From Cymbomonas tetramitiformis (lineage: Eukaryota > Chlorophyta > Pyramimonadophyceae > Pyramimonadales > Pyramimonadaceae), in contig LGRX02003757.1 of assembly GCA_001247695.2 (NCBI GenBank), positions 1 to 45,732 on the forward strand: a stretch of 45,732 nucleotides of DNA, read 5' to 3'. The notes beneath the pieces were generated by a model. The model was not told the origin of the DNA. It was given only the letters and a program-made list of their open reading frames with translations, and made no database searches. The first letter of the stretch is position 1, and every line of letters starts with the position of its first letter. Shown here in pieces: positions 18,201 to 28,470 of this stretch. Made by a program: the position numbers and the translations under genes.

Positions 18201-21200
18201 TGGTGCATGTGCTCATGGTGCTCATGGTGCTCATGGGGTGCGCTCCCCTACACAGGGCCCAAGGCAAGTGCGCGCACACGCCACGACCTCACGAAGGCAC
18301 GCGCGCAGGGAGGGCGATGGGGCGCATGACGGGCGCGGGGCAGGCGCACACCACACATCTGCTGGAAGGCATTCAGCGTGGCCCCTATGAGCACTGGCTT
18401 GCGCAGCCTGCACCGCAACGTGTGGGGGATGTCGCCCGTGAAAGGCGTCAGAAGACTGTTGAATGGCGCCAAAGAGCTCGCGAGGACGATAGAAAGACAT
18501 GCTCCCACATATCTGCACAGCCATGCCACGGTCCAGGCAAGCGACCCGTGCACAACACCGACTGCTGCAGTCACCCAGGCCTTTGTGGATTATTCAGCTG
18601 CCACGTGTTATCGCCCCCCGCCACACCCTAAACGGGCAGGAGGAGCAGGGAGGAGAGACCGTGGTTTCAAAAGTGTTGTCCATCCCCTAACCGCCTCGGA
18701 CTCGCCGGCGGTTGGAAGCGCTGCCTCCGTGTTCCCGATGTTCTGCCGCCGCCTCGCGCGAGGATCCCCCGTCAGGCCGCGCGCCCTCGCACCCAGCCGC
18801 TTCGCTCGAGGGGCCGCACACCGCGGAGGCCAGCAGGCGTGCTTCGGCAAAGCATATATTGAATGCTGCAGGAAAGAGGAGGGGCATGGCACGATCTGGG
18901 CAGGTCAAATTGCCGGGACCAAGAGCTCGAATCACCTGAAGCACCATCTGCGCCTCCACCTTCCTGCCCACCGTGGCCAGCCACCGCGGCGACTCTGCCA
19001 CCACACAAAACCGCCAAGCGGGGAGTCTCATTGGAAGAGCACGGGTATAGTCAAAAGCTGTGCCGGGGGCATTCCGTGCCATCGGGTGACGAGAGAGACT
19101 TACTCGGTGACGGTGTTGCATAGCATGGCGCCGATTAAGATTCCGTCAGTTGCCCGAGGGAACCTTCAAGAAATCTTCAGGGGAATCTTCAGGGGAATCT
19201 TCAAGGGAATCTTCAGGGGAATCGGGTGAAATGGTAAGGGAGAGGTCGAACTGCGAGAGCTTCCACCCGTCTGCGGGGTTGCGGCCGGAGACTACCGCGC
19301 AACTTTTTCCCAGGGGGCGTATCAAAGGCGCGGCGTGGAGGCGCGCGAGGGGAACGCGCAGAGGAACGATGATTGAATGAATGGCTCAATATCACTTCCG
19401 GCCAAGTTCCCGGAGGTATGCGTCAGGAGCAGGGCGCCACCTGGCAGATGCCGCGAAAGCGCCAGCTGCAGCAGTGATGGCAGCACGCCCGCCAGCATCA
19501 TCCATCGCCAGTTACCGTCGAGCTGCCCGAGCAGCAGGGACGCGAAGTAGCTGCGCCGGACGCCCGCCCTCCGCCAAATGCTGCCGTGAGGACATGCGCA
19601 TGGAGAGGACACGGAGCTGGATGCATTTCGGAGCGATCTGGTTGAATCGGACGGCAGAGCAGTCTGAAAGGCTCCTCCTTTACTGGACCGAGCTTTGTGT
19701 CCTTCAACAAAGCTCGGGTGGAGAGCACTTTCTTCACTGTTTGCTCATCGGCATCACATGACCACTTACTTCAAAGAATTCGGTCCGAGAAATCCGCAAT
19801 GCTCTCCGATCGCAGTCACACACCAGCCTCACACCAGCCTCGCACGAGCCTCGCACGAGCCTCACATGAACATCTCCAGGTATTTTCTCCAAACATTTTC
19901 TGTGTGGCGCTGCAACGAAACTCCGGTTCACTCTGTTGACGTGGCGGTGCAGATCCGAGGACGTCGAAGTGCGCACAAATGGACCCCTAAAAAGGGGCAG
20001 TCTTACGCCGCTGATAGAGACAGATCTTCCATCGAAGTAAGCGACAGCACGCAGCGTGGCGATGACCGCCAATTCTGCTACTCCTACGGACGGAGATGGT
20101 TGCGGCTCTTCAGCAGTTATAACAGCAGGCTTCTCGGGAGACTGCGGCGAATCAGGCGGTGGTTGCCATCCTAGTGCAGCAGATGGGAGACCTTGCCGCG
20201 GTGGAGGCACAATCCGAGACGAGACAGCCGCGATCGCCGGAGACTGATCGCAAAGACCGGAGATCAGAGCATATGGAGTAAAGAAAAAATATATGGTACG
20301 TGCGCTTTGGGACATGCTTGCAACACATTTGGTGGCTTAGCCTCAGCGCAGCGGCATGCCTGAGCTCCCCCGTGCGGGCAACGTTGCTTGTGACACAGTG
20401 TCCACTCGGAGGATCACATCTACGACGTACAAGTGTATGATGAGTGTAAGATGCGACTGCAATGGCCCCCCTCTATGGCGTGATACCTCACATTCAGGAG
20501 GTGCCAGATACGGTGGACCCCGATATTAGCAAGGTTGGCGACACTTCTGAGGCAACTTCTGGCAGCACGTGAGGCTGCAGCCAGGCGGCGCACTGCCCAC
20601 GTGCAGCTGCAGGCCCAGGCAGTGTGATTATTGAGAATGACGTCTGTGGAGGATGGTATTCGGCCCGAATACCATCCCACTCGTACGAGCTGAATACCAT
20701 CCATGTCTGCTTCATACCGTTCGATCAAACTCTGACCAAAATTAACCAAGTAACTCACCGTCCGATGTTCAAAGTTATTTCAAAATTATCGAGCTCTCGT
20801 CGAGGAGCATCCATCGGTCCGGTCAGAAACTTAATTCTTTGGGAAATATCGTAAAAAGTTATCCTATACTTTGGACATGGCTGGTATTCCATGTCGCGAC
20901 ATGGATGGTATCACGCGACTCGAGGTTATACCATCCATGCCCGAGACGTTGTTCTCAATAACCATACTGCCAGGGCGCGGCAGTGAACGTGAGGCTGCCA
21001 GGCTGAGGGCCCCCTCGTGGCGACTTTAAGACTGCAGGCCCCTGGGCTTACTGCGGTCCCATGCTCCTCAATGAGAAGCACTTGTGCTCGTGGCTCAGAG
21101 CACTCTTTTAGGAGGAGGGGCGCGGGTGCGCAAGCAGCTCCGGCGGCATCGCGTCATTCCCCCTGCAGGAGCTGCTGGGCTGGTGGATCAGTGCTGCACT

Positions 21201-23906
21201 GGGCGCAGCAATGGGGCAGTTCTTGGGTGTGCGTACAGCGGCCCGAGGGCTCCTAGCAGCTGCCACAAGGCCCTCTGCACGGTGCCCATTTGGCCAGCAG
21301 TTGAGTGCCGCCAGCGTTCATGCATTCGGGACCCTCCGATAGGGGGAGGCACTTCACCGGGTGCAGCATCTGCAAGTGCTGTAAGGGCTTGATGCAACTC
21401 GAAAGAGCGCGTGCTTATTCGAGGTTTCCTCGGCCGTGAACGGATATAATCATTGACGGCAGTGCCGGATGGTTTCATCGATGCCAGATGGTTACACAGA
21501 CAGGGACTCCTCGTGGATGGCGCCAATGTGGCGGTTGTCAGCTGGAGAGAAAAAATAGCGGAGTGAAGAACCTCGGTGTATGTGGCAAGTCGACACGAGT
21601 GCAAAAGGATTGGTCCAATGGGATCGCAGAATAAAGTTCACAGGTTGCGCGGACACTGGATCAAGCTTTGGCTCCTAGACCTCTGGATGGAGAGCGGGCT
21701 TTTCAGTGTTTCGTGATCAACATCGACGGATTGTTTTGCTGAAGAGAATGTCGTCCGCGGAATCGGCAGCTCTGCGCATGTGCGCTCACGCCCGCCTGGC
21801 CCAGAGGCTCCGCCGCATATTTAACGACCTAAAGTTACTGGGCAGCGGGGACTGCTAGGGCCGTCCCCTCCATGGCGAGCAAACTAATGCTCTTTCTATG
21901 AAACTACACGATTCTATGAAGCTATGACGATTCGATACTAGCGCATGAAAAACAGCAAGCTCGCGTAGCGCTCTACGGGCCCCTTTAATGAGCTCCTCTG
22001 ACCACGGTCTGTCTTGCTAATCCGTAAATGCAACTGACTCAATCGACGCCCCACAACCTTCCAGGCATACTGCTCCCCGACGCTCATTGACATCTGCGTC
22101 ATCACCATCAAGGATGTGCGTCACGCGGGTGGGGTACGGCCGTGCTCCTATGCTGCAAATCAGCCTAACCGCAGTGCCTCCTCAGATACGGTGCATCCGA
22201 AAAGCCTTTGACCTCCCTGCAAAACCCTGAATCTCAAATACCTGATGCCCTAAGAGAGGTATACGAGTGTCCAGAATCCACCTTAGTAGGATGCCGAAGG
22301 TGCCACAGAGTGGTGCGAGGCCTCCAAGCTGAGACCACCGGTTACCCACCACCAGTCACCCATCACTAACCCCGTGCAGGTCATAGTCGCTCCGAAGCTG
22401 CCAGTGGAGGCCACTGCAGCGACGCCCGCACACTGCAGCTGAGGATGGAGGCCCCTAGACCGACGCCCGTACGCCGCAGCTGAGGGTGGAGGAAGATTTA
22501 AAAGTGGGCAAACCTGCCCGCGCTTGCTACTCGGTACGCACTCCGCGATGTACATGGTCGTGAGAGCCGTAGACACGCCCACGCCGATCCCTGCCCCAAG
22601 GGTGTACTGAATTCCAATTCAGCATCCACTCAAAGGGTGAAACAAAGGCGGTTGCATACAACGCGCGCGCGCATTCCACACTGACGTCATCCGCGATGCA
22701 CAATATCCTCTCTCAACCCCGTCAGCGAAGGCGCTGAGCGCTAAGGAGAGGCAAATATCTGACGGGATCTCAGAGACCTGAGGCTTACGGCATACAGGTT
22801 GCTGACGTCATACGCATTGTGGATGTAATACGCGATGCACAACCATCTCTCTCAACCCCGTCAGCGATGGCGCTAAGCGCTGAGAAGAGGCAAATAGCTG
22901 ATGGGATCGCAGAGACCTGAAATGAACCGGAAAGCGATGAGCGCTGGGAGTGACTGCGCGCAGGCTGCGCCAACCGCGCCGAGCATGTACAGCAGGTTGT
23001 TTGACAGGAGGGTCCAGCGCCTGCCGTATTTCGCTGAGAGGTATCCTGGGAGTAGTTGGCCAGCACACACCGCTCTAAGCAGCCCGGATCCCACAGAGTC
23101 CCGTGAAACTTTCTGGAGATGGAACGTTTTAGGCGTAAATCAGAGCGGTTTATGGAGTGAGCGGTGCAACAGGGAAGGCCAGGTGCGTGCCACCACAGAG
23201 CTTCTACGCGAAATTCTGGCTGCCCAAATACGACACATAAAAATAAAATCGCGTGACTCACGCGACACCATAAATATGGGCACCTGCAGAGATATAGGGG
23301 ACGGTCCAAAGAAAATAGAAAGCGAATTGAAGCGGGCAACGTCTCGTCTTGAAAATGCTACCGACAATAAGATCCTAAAGGGAGAATGACGCACCGCAAA
23401 GCACGGTCCCCAAAACCGCTCCAAAAGTGATTGAGGACACGACGAAGCTCTTGTCGATAGTCGTCAACGTACCAAGCATGGTGCCAGTCTCCAAGTACAA
23501 TAAAGCACCGGCGATGATCCCTACAAAGCACTTGATGCACTTAGCACGACTCTCAACTGGAAAGCAAGTTACCGGCCAAACAGTGTCGTCTGGACGACGA
23601 GTGTCGTCGTTGACATATTACAATCTGCGAATTTCAGGCGGAAGATTTCAACGTGTATGTGCATAATCTTGGGTTGTAAAGCTGTTGGGGACTCCACTTT
23701 CAATTGGCACATTCACCTGTGGCATATCCGAATTGGATCATGCTCAAGCAGGCGGTAAAGGTTAGCAAGCGCAAGCGATTACTCGTCTCCTTCTCCTCAT
23801 CGTAGTCGTCAAAAGTGTACAGCACAGAGTCGGTTTTATCTACCCGCGAAATGTGCGTTGTTGACCTGGGAGCTTCACCAGGGCGGCGACCTGCTCCGAC
23901 GCGCAT
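15207..23906 (-). CDS. MFS sugar porter (sugar/polyol/inositol-type), 14-exon model
   Basis: A 12-TM transporter. Exons, all with GT...AG introns: 23906-23717, 23520-23395, 23072-22917, 22590-22514, [21541-21498 weak], 19550-19441, 18994-18936, 18742-18660, 18407-18352, 17934-17891, 17156-16971, 15940-15816, 15594-15432, 15254-15207. Phases agree at every junction and the model gives 488 residues, the usual family length. Family marks in order: FGYATG in TM1, AKYGRRW after TM2, MYIAECVPSSKRGQ in TM4, GNWRWMM, LPESPRWL, WTTLLKPRLRKPVLIG, NAFQQMCGINVVVYFAPKIL in TM7, VVDTYGRRPL, SMGPIPYIITAEVFPTSAR in TM10, and VPETKG near the end. GNWRWM...LPESPRWL recalls plant inositol transporters. TM1 has Ala where GYDTG has Asp. 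The start (ATG 23906) and the TM5 exon are the uncertain parts. Substrate cannot be told from sequence. Confidence 0.85.
17371..17640. repeat. 31-bp minisatellite in an intron of the sugar porter
   Basis: Seven 31-bp units run from 17414 to 17630, unit GCATGCCGGCTCACAGAGTG followed by CAACAGTGAGC, with one longer variant at 17371-17413 and a broken one after 17631. Units are almost identical (single changes at 17496 and 17630), so expansion is recent. It lies in the intron between the TM7 exon (ends 17891) and the exon starting at 17156. GCATGC again heads every unit, as in the two 21-bp arrays. Confidence 0.9.
19172..19219. repeat. Four copies of a 12-bp repeat
   Basis: Unit AATCTTCAGGGG repeated four times with one change in the third copy. 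It lies in the intron between the exons at 19441-19550 and 18936-18994. Confidence 0.8.
19689..19716. repeat. Perfect 10-bp stem hairpin
   Basis: CGAGCTTTGT, then an 8-nt loop GTCCTTCA, then ACAAAGCTCG. It lies in the long intron upstream of the exon at 19441-19550. It could be a MITE remnant; no flanking duplication is seen. Confidence 0.6.
20630..20969. mobile_element. MITE with ~24-bp TIRs and a 5-bp target duplication
   Basis: The left end CAGTGTGATTATTGAGAA and the reverse complement of the right end CAGTATGGTTATTGAGAA pair over about 24 positions with few mismatches. CCAGG flanks it on both sides (20625-20629 and 20970-20974). It is 340 bp, non-coding, with internal fold-back pieces built on GGTATTCGGCCCGAATACC and ATGTCGCGACAT. 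It lies inside the largest intron region of the sugar porter (between 22513 and 19551). CAGT ends with a 5-bp duplication do not let me name the superfamily. Confidence 0.75.
22691..22922. repeat. Two ~92-bp copies spanning a splice donor of the sugar porter
   Basis: Copies at 22691-22782 and 22830-22922, period 139. Both contain CTCAACCCCGTCAGCGA, GCGCT, AGGCAAATA and CAGAGACCTGA. The right copy includes the last bases of exon 3 and its donor (intron begins at 22916); the left copy lies in intron 3 and carries a second CAG/GTCTCTG. Confidence 0.8.
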
Positions 23907-24206
23907 ATGCCCCGAAAGCACGCGCGCTCTACTCGAGGAGCTTGCGGGCCGAGGAGCGCTTAGGGGAACAGTCTTTCTGCAACTGTGCCAGGTCACTTTC
24001 GAGACAGCCGACGACAACTTCGTGACGAGCACCTTCGAAACCTGCTGGCATGGCACCTCAGCAAGTAAACCACTTGCACCACGGTAACATCATATTCTAC
24101 GAGAAGTGCTAACGTTTCGATCGGCTATACACTCCATATAACTGTGACTGGAACAACATGGGCCAAACTGGGACTAGTTGTTCGAAGCAAGTATCCATGT
24201 AGCGGT

Positions 24207-24975
24207 CTAGTGTAGTGGTCCGTCAGTGCAAACCTTGTAGTTCACGGACATGGTAAAGTTAAACTACTCCGGGAAAATACACAACCAGAGGCGAGGAGAC
24301 CAGAGTCTAGTAGTATCGAGGCTGTGCGAAATAGGCCCTTTAAGAAATTCAGGAACGACTGAACTCTGAGTGAACAACTTCGATCTAAGAAACGTGTGGG
24401 ACTCGATGCAACAACGACAACGCCGTTCAATTTGTTTGGCCGGCGCACTTCAGGCCGTGTTTTCGTACTTCACTGCCCGTCGTATACTTTAGCTCTAGCA
24501 GTGAAGGGAGCTCTCGTGTCTGGTCCAAGACTACTTTCCCTTCCCTCGCGTCGGTAGATTGTTGCAATATCGAATATGACAGAACGGGACATATCTCAAA
24601 TAGGCTTCGTTCTCATAAAATCTCGTTGACCGCTGACAGTTGTCATTTCAATCTTTGACTTTAACCGACAAGAATGGACAAATGGAAAATCTTGACGTCT
24701 ATAAAACTAATGCTATTGGCGTATACTGCCACGTCATAAATATGTCGTAGATTCATTCATTTCAACTGGACAAGGAACCTGACATAATTGGTGCATCTTG
24801 CCAAGTCATAAATAATATTAGATTCATTTCATCTGAACTGGACACTTCTAAAAGCCACAACAACACAGATTTTCTAGGTGTTTGGTGTAGCGCTACTCTC
24901 AGTCTCACTAGTCAGAGCCTCCCGGCGGGAGACTCTCGGGAGGGCTATCTGAGCAGATTTAAGCACACCACCTCA
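24207..24975. repeat. Element D repeat unit (LTR-like), first copy
   Basis: A 769-bp unit opening CTAGTGTAGTGGTCCGTCAG and closing TTTAAGCACACCACCTCA. It is followed directly by a second copy (24976 onward) that element B has split; that copy resumes at 38099. CTAGTGNRGTGGT recurs at the start of copy 1, at the copy junction and after copy 2. The end TTTAAGCA followed by the hairpin CACCACCTCACTAGTG matches the LTR-plus-hairpin layout of elements A, B and C. No open frame of note. Confidence 0.75.
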
Positions 24976-25133
24976 CTAGTGGGGTGGTCCGTCAGTGCAA
25001 ACCTTGTAGTTCACGGACATGGTAAAGTTAAACTACTCCGGGAAAATACACAACCAGAGGCGAGGAGACCAGAGTCTAGTAGTATCGAGGCTGTGCGAAA
25101 TAGGCCCTTTAAGAAATTCAGGAACGACTGGAC
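24976..25133. repeat. Element D repeat unit, second copy, left part
   Basis: A nearly identical copy of 24207-24364, ending at the target duplication TGGAC (25129-25133), where element B was inserted. The remainder is at 38099-38729. Confidence 0.8.
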
Positions 25134-25701
25134 TGACGGGAACAGTGAAATATATATATGTAATTGTGATAGAACAGGTGATAATGGGTATATATATTGA
25201 AGAAGATATATAGCAATATCACTGAAACAGGGACTCAGAAAGCAGTGGCTGGGGGAAACCGGTGATACAAAACTGATAGAAGGATTACGGGAGTGAGCTT
25301 TCTAGCAGGTGAGTGTCATACGGTGACACACGACCAGTGACACACGCAGCAAGGGGTGATACTAGGAGAAGCTGGACCCCCATACAGTGGGGGGGGATTT
25401 CAGCTTCCCCGTGACACCACCTCACCCCGAAGGTGTGAGTGGCCATGCGAGAGCAAGGAAAACCCTAAGCCCTAACCCAATGTCAATTTAGTGTCCAGGC
25501 CGAGGGGGCCTTTTCCAACCCAGCTAGAAGCACATCCGTGCATGGGCGCTGCCTAGGCATCTAAGAGACATATAAACAGGCTAGGCGGGCTAGTCCCGCT
25601 CTACGGTCTTTGTACATCAGGGCAAGCATCTACAAGCCGCGACGTGATTGCGGAATGGCGGCGGCGGAGTTCTCGATTGCAGAATGGCTACTATCCTTAA
25701 T

Positions 25702-26716
25702 CCAGATCCTCCCACAAGAATCTAGCGCAAATGGGCATGGCGACCTTGTATGTCGTATATAGTGGCCCGGCATATGCTTTGGGGCAATATTTATGAACCT
25801 TTTGAATTACCTATAACATTTCTTTGCTTGAAATGTCGATGGTTTGACCTTTAATCTTAACGTGGTTTGGGTGGGTGCTTTCACAGAATTTTAATCAAAA
25901 TGCTAGATCCTACCACAAGGATCTAGGGTACCGACAACTCTAGGCCTTGCTACACGAGCTCGGGTTGGTGCGTATGTTGTTAACCCTCGAGAATATGACC
26001 AAAACTAATTTTGTAAGCCCTTTAATATCATACTAGCCGGATTAATCGCCGCATATGCGCATGCCATGGTGTAGTACCGTCGAAATTCAATATTTCCATC
26101 ATTATCAGGGTCTGAAAATCGTATTCTAGAACCTCTAGCGGTAGTTCTAACCGTTCAAAAAATCCCCAAAAAAATCCCCAGGAGACTTTGAACTCATATT
26201 AAAGTACTGAAGTGCTCACCAAGGCAAAGATCTAGCCTTAAAGCTTAAAATGGACCAAGACTCGCGCCCAAAATGCGAAATTATCCCCATACTTAAGGAA
26301 TGTGTATATCTTACCCATGTGACCGCGTTCGTGTGATGTGTCCAATATACATTATCCAAGTCATATTTTGACCCAAACATGATTAATATACATGCATACC
26401 TTGAGATATATCATGTCTATGGTGGCAAAGGATCGATATACGATTGGCAAAAAATTATGGAAGATACACCCCGCTTTTGAAGCTTTAAAAGGCGTAGCAG
26501 TTCAAAATTTGGTTGGGGCATGCTATAAATGCATTAGCTAGGAGTATATATGATGGATTCTCGTCAAACCACGCACCATACTACTTAGTATAGGTCCCAT
26601 GTGGAAAGTATTCCTTGGTGTTGACTTGTAGAAAGCTCGTGGGGCGCCTAAATAAATTATTGAAAAAGTGATCCTTGTGGGAGGATCTAGAGCGTTCTAG
26701 GTCCTCCCACAAGGAT
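25702..26716. repeat. Inverted-repeat segment inside element C
   Basis: CCAGATCCTCCCACAAGAAT at 25702 is matched in inverse by GATCCTTGTGGGAGGATC at 26670. A further direct copy begins at 26699, making 26670-26716 an almost perfect hairpin. ATCCTACCACAAGGATCTAG also occurs at 25907. The left-to-right interval is about 1 kb and non-coding. The motif CCT(C/A)CCACAAGGA(T/C)C links it to the relic at 10697-11308. Confidence 0.55.
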
Positions 26717-27443
26717 CTCGGGATAGTAGCCAAGAAGTCCTCGAGCGCCACGAAAACGATGAATCAGCCAATGCCCACGCGGTGCCAAAGCCAAAAGCGG
26801 CCTGGCACCACCAGAGCGAATGCGTCGCTGAAGAGGGGATAGGGAGGTGGAAGGTGGAAAATGCGGTGAGGGAACGTGATCGAGGCCATGGGGAGGAACT
26901 CGAAAGGGATGATGGAGAGGGGGGAAGCGGTCGCGATAGCACCACCAGACACCACCAGATGGCGACAAAGGGGTGCGCCAGGTGAGAGTGAAGAATGCGG
27001 AGGGGAGAGGGTGTTGAAGTCAAAGTTCTCGTGGTCGATGTTGTTGAACACGCTGGTGTCGATGTTGGTGCTTGGTGCATAAGCACCACCAAGCACCACC
27101 AGACTGTAGCCAGCGGTAAATTGTCGATGTCGAAGTAGTTCAAGCGCAGATCTGACCGCGGCCATGCGCGCAATCTGACGCAAAGAAGCCATGCAGCTGC
27201 GGCTGTAAAATCTGTGATGTATAAGGTTTGGGTTTGGGTGGCAAAAGATAACTTCTTGCAAAATCAACTAAATCAAGAGATGAAAAAGTCAATTTGGGGT
27301 GAATTTTCACGAGGAAAACGTCGGTGAGGTCAAAAACGTCGTACGGTAAAGCGGTCCCCCGGCAGCAGGGGCGCTGCTGGCCAGAGTGTAGAAGGATGCT
27401 TATATAAAAAAAATGACGGAGTGCACCAAAATGCACGAAAGCC

Positions 27444-27675
27444 GACGGAGACGGTGCGCGGGATACCAATCACAGTCGGTTATTGGCAAGCCACGAAAGA
27501 CGGAAGCGGCAAAAAGAACGGAGACGGAAAGGTACTCGCCGCTTTTTACGGTGCGGATCAAGCCGCGATAGCTGTGATGTCAACAACTGACGGAAACGGT
27601 GCGCGGATTCCCAGTCACAAACGGTAGGGTAACCCACGATAAACGGCAGCGGCAAGAGGAACGGAGACGGAAAAA
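27444..27675. repeat. 146-bp tandem duplication in element C
   Basis: ACGGAGACGGTGCGCGGAT at 27444 recurs as ACGGAAACGGTGCGCGGAT at 27590. The copies share CAGTC, TAACC/TTGGC, ACGA(A/T)A, GGCAGCGGCAAGAGGAACGG-like and GACGGAAA segments, about 80 percent alike by eye. No coding. Confidence 0.6.
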
Positions 27676-28070
27676 ATGCCGCTGTTACGGTACGCAGTTG
27701 AATTAAGCTGCGCGTTGAAGGTAATTAAAACGGTGCTGACGGTTTTTTTAGAATCGGATAAACCGAAGCGAGCCGAACCAACCGGAATCACCACTCACGT
27801 GAAGTGGGACCGATAACCTGATAGAACAGGTGATAATGGGTATATATATTGAAGAAGATATATAGCAATATCACTGAAACAGGGACTCAGAAAGCAGTGG
27901 CTGGGGGAAACCGGTGATACAAAACTGATAGAAGAATTTCGGCAGTAGTTTTCTAGCAGGTGTGTGTCATACGGTGACACACGACCAGTGACACACGCAG
28001 CAAGGGGTGATACTAGGAGAAGCTGGACCCCCATACAGTGGGGGGGGATTTCAGCTTCCCCATGAAATTG

Positions 28071-28300
28071 ACGGAGTCGGGTATATATATATATATCACG
28101 GAAACCTAGAGCAAAGCTGTCAAGCAGGTGTCTCGGGTTTCACAGTGCGAAGATGGTTGAATAATATACGGGAAGTGTTTTATTCCCTGATCTGAGCAGG
28201 ACCGTGCCAGGCAAGACGGCACCGCGGGTCGAGGGGTGACACAGGCGGACAGGACTGCCACCCCCTTACAGTGGGGGGGCTAAAGTCATTGTTCCCATGA
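28071..28300 (-). repeat. Element B 3' LTR (main part)
   Basis: Matches 37869-38098 with a few differences, including a shorter (TA)n run near 28082. Its first 33 bp are at 25134-25166, separated by element C. Confidence 0.85.
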
Positions 28301-28330
28301 CACCACCTCACCCCGAAGAGGTGAGGTGCC
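28301..28330 (-). other. Conserved hairpin upstream of the 3' LTR (element B)
   Basis: In plus orientation CACCACCTCACC, loop CCGAA, GAGGTGAGGTGCC. In element sense the last nine bases before the LTR are GAGGTGGTG. The same layout follows the LTRs of C (25415-25444), A (29223-29244) and D (24966-24985 and 38720-38745). The position is that of a polypurine tract; the hairpin arms differ between families while pairing is kept. Short CCCTAAACCC-like motifs follow in B (28343-28356) and C (25470-25482). Confidence 0.6.
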
Positions 28331-28470
28331 AAGGCAGTACCCAACCCTAAACCCTAGAGATACAAATGTTATAAGTCCAGGGGACATTAAGGTCCAGCTA
28401 ACGAGAATGCCAAGCAGCTGACTTACAACAGTGGCTCTACGCAGGATTGAAGGGCAGGGGTCCCGATGCT

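Larger units (their letters stand above)
25167..28065 (-). mobile_element. LTR element C (non-coding), inserted in the left LTR of B
   Basis: LTRs 25167-25414 and 27819-28065 begin TGATAGAACAGGTGATAATG and end CTTCCCC(G/A)TGA; they are very similar but differ by several substitutions. Target duplication AATTG at 25162-25166 and 28066-28070. The 2.4-kb interior has no gag or pol, so it resembles a large retrotransposon derivative. Orientation is taken from the hairpin with GAGGTG at 25415-25444 and from GGTTATCGGT beside the right LTR, as in B. The interior also contains a fold-back segment (25702-26716). Confidence 0.8.

Noticed and set aside
18378..19229. 283-codon plus-strand frame
   Set aside because: Lies antisense to sugar porter exons and introns and has no recognisable domain.
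19734..20315. 193-codon minus-strand frame in a sugar porter intron
   Set aside because: Its Pro-rich sequence matches no family, and ELAVIATLRAVAYF, though TM5-like, lacks splice sites with the needed phases.
20449..20580. Alternative TM5 exon of the sugar porter
   Set aside because: Could be spliced in phase but would add an unlikely PHVLPEVASEV segment and makes the loop too long.
28343..28360. Telomere or interstitial telomeric array
   Set aside because: Only two CCCTAAA-type units; too short to be a telomeric tract.
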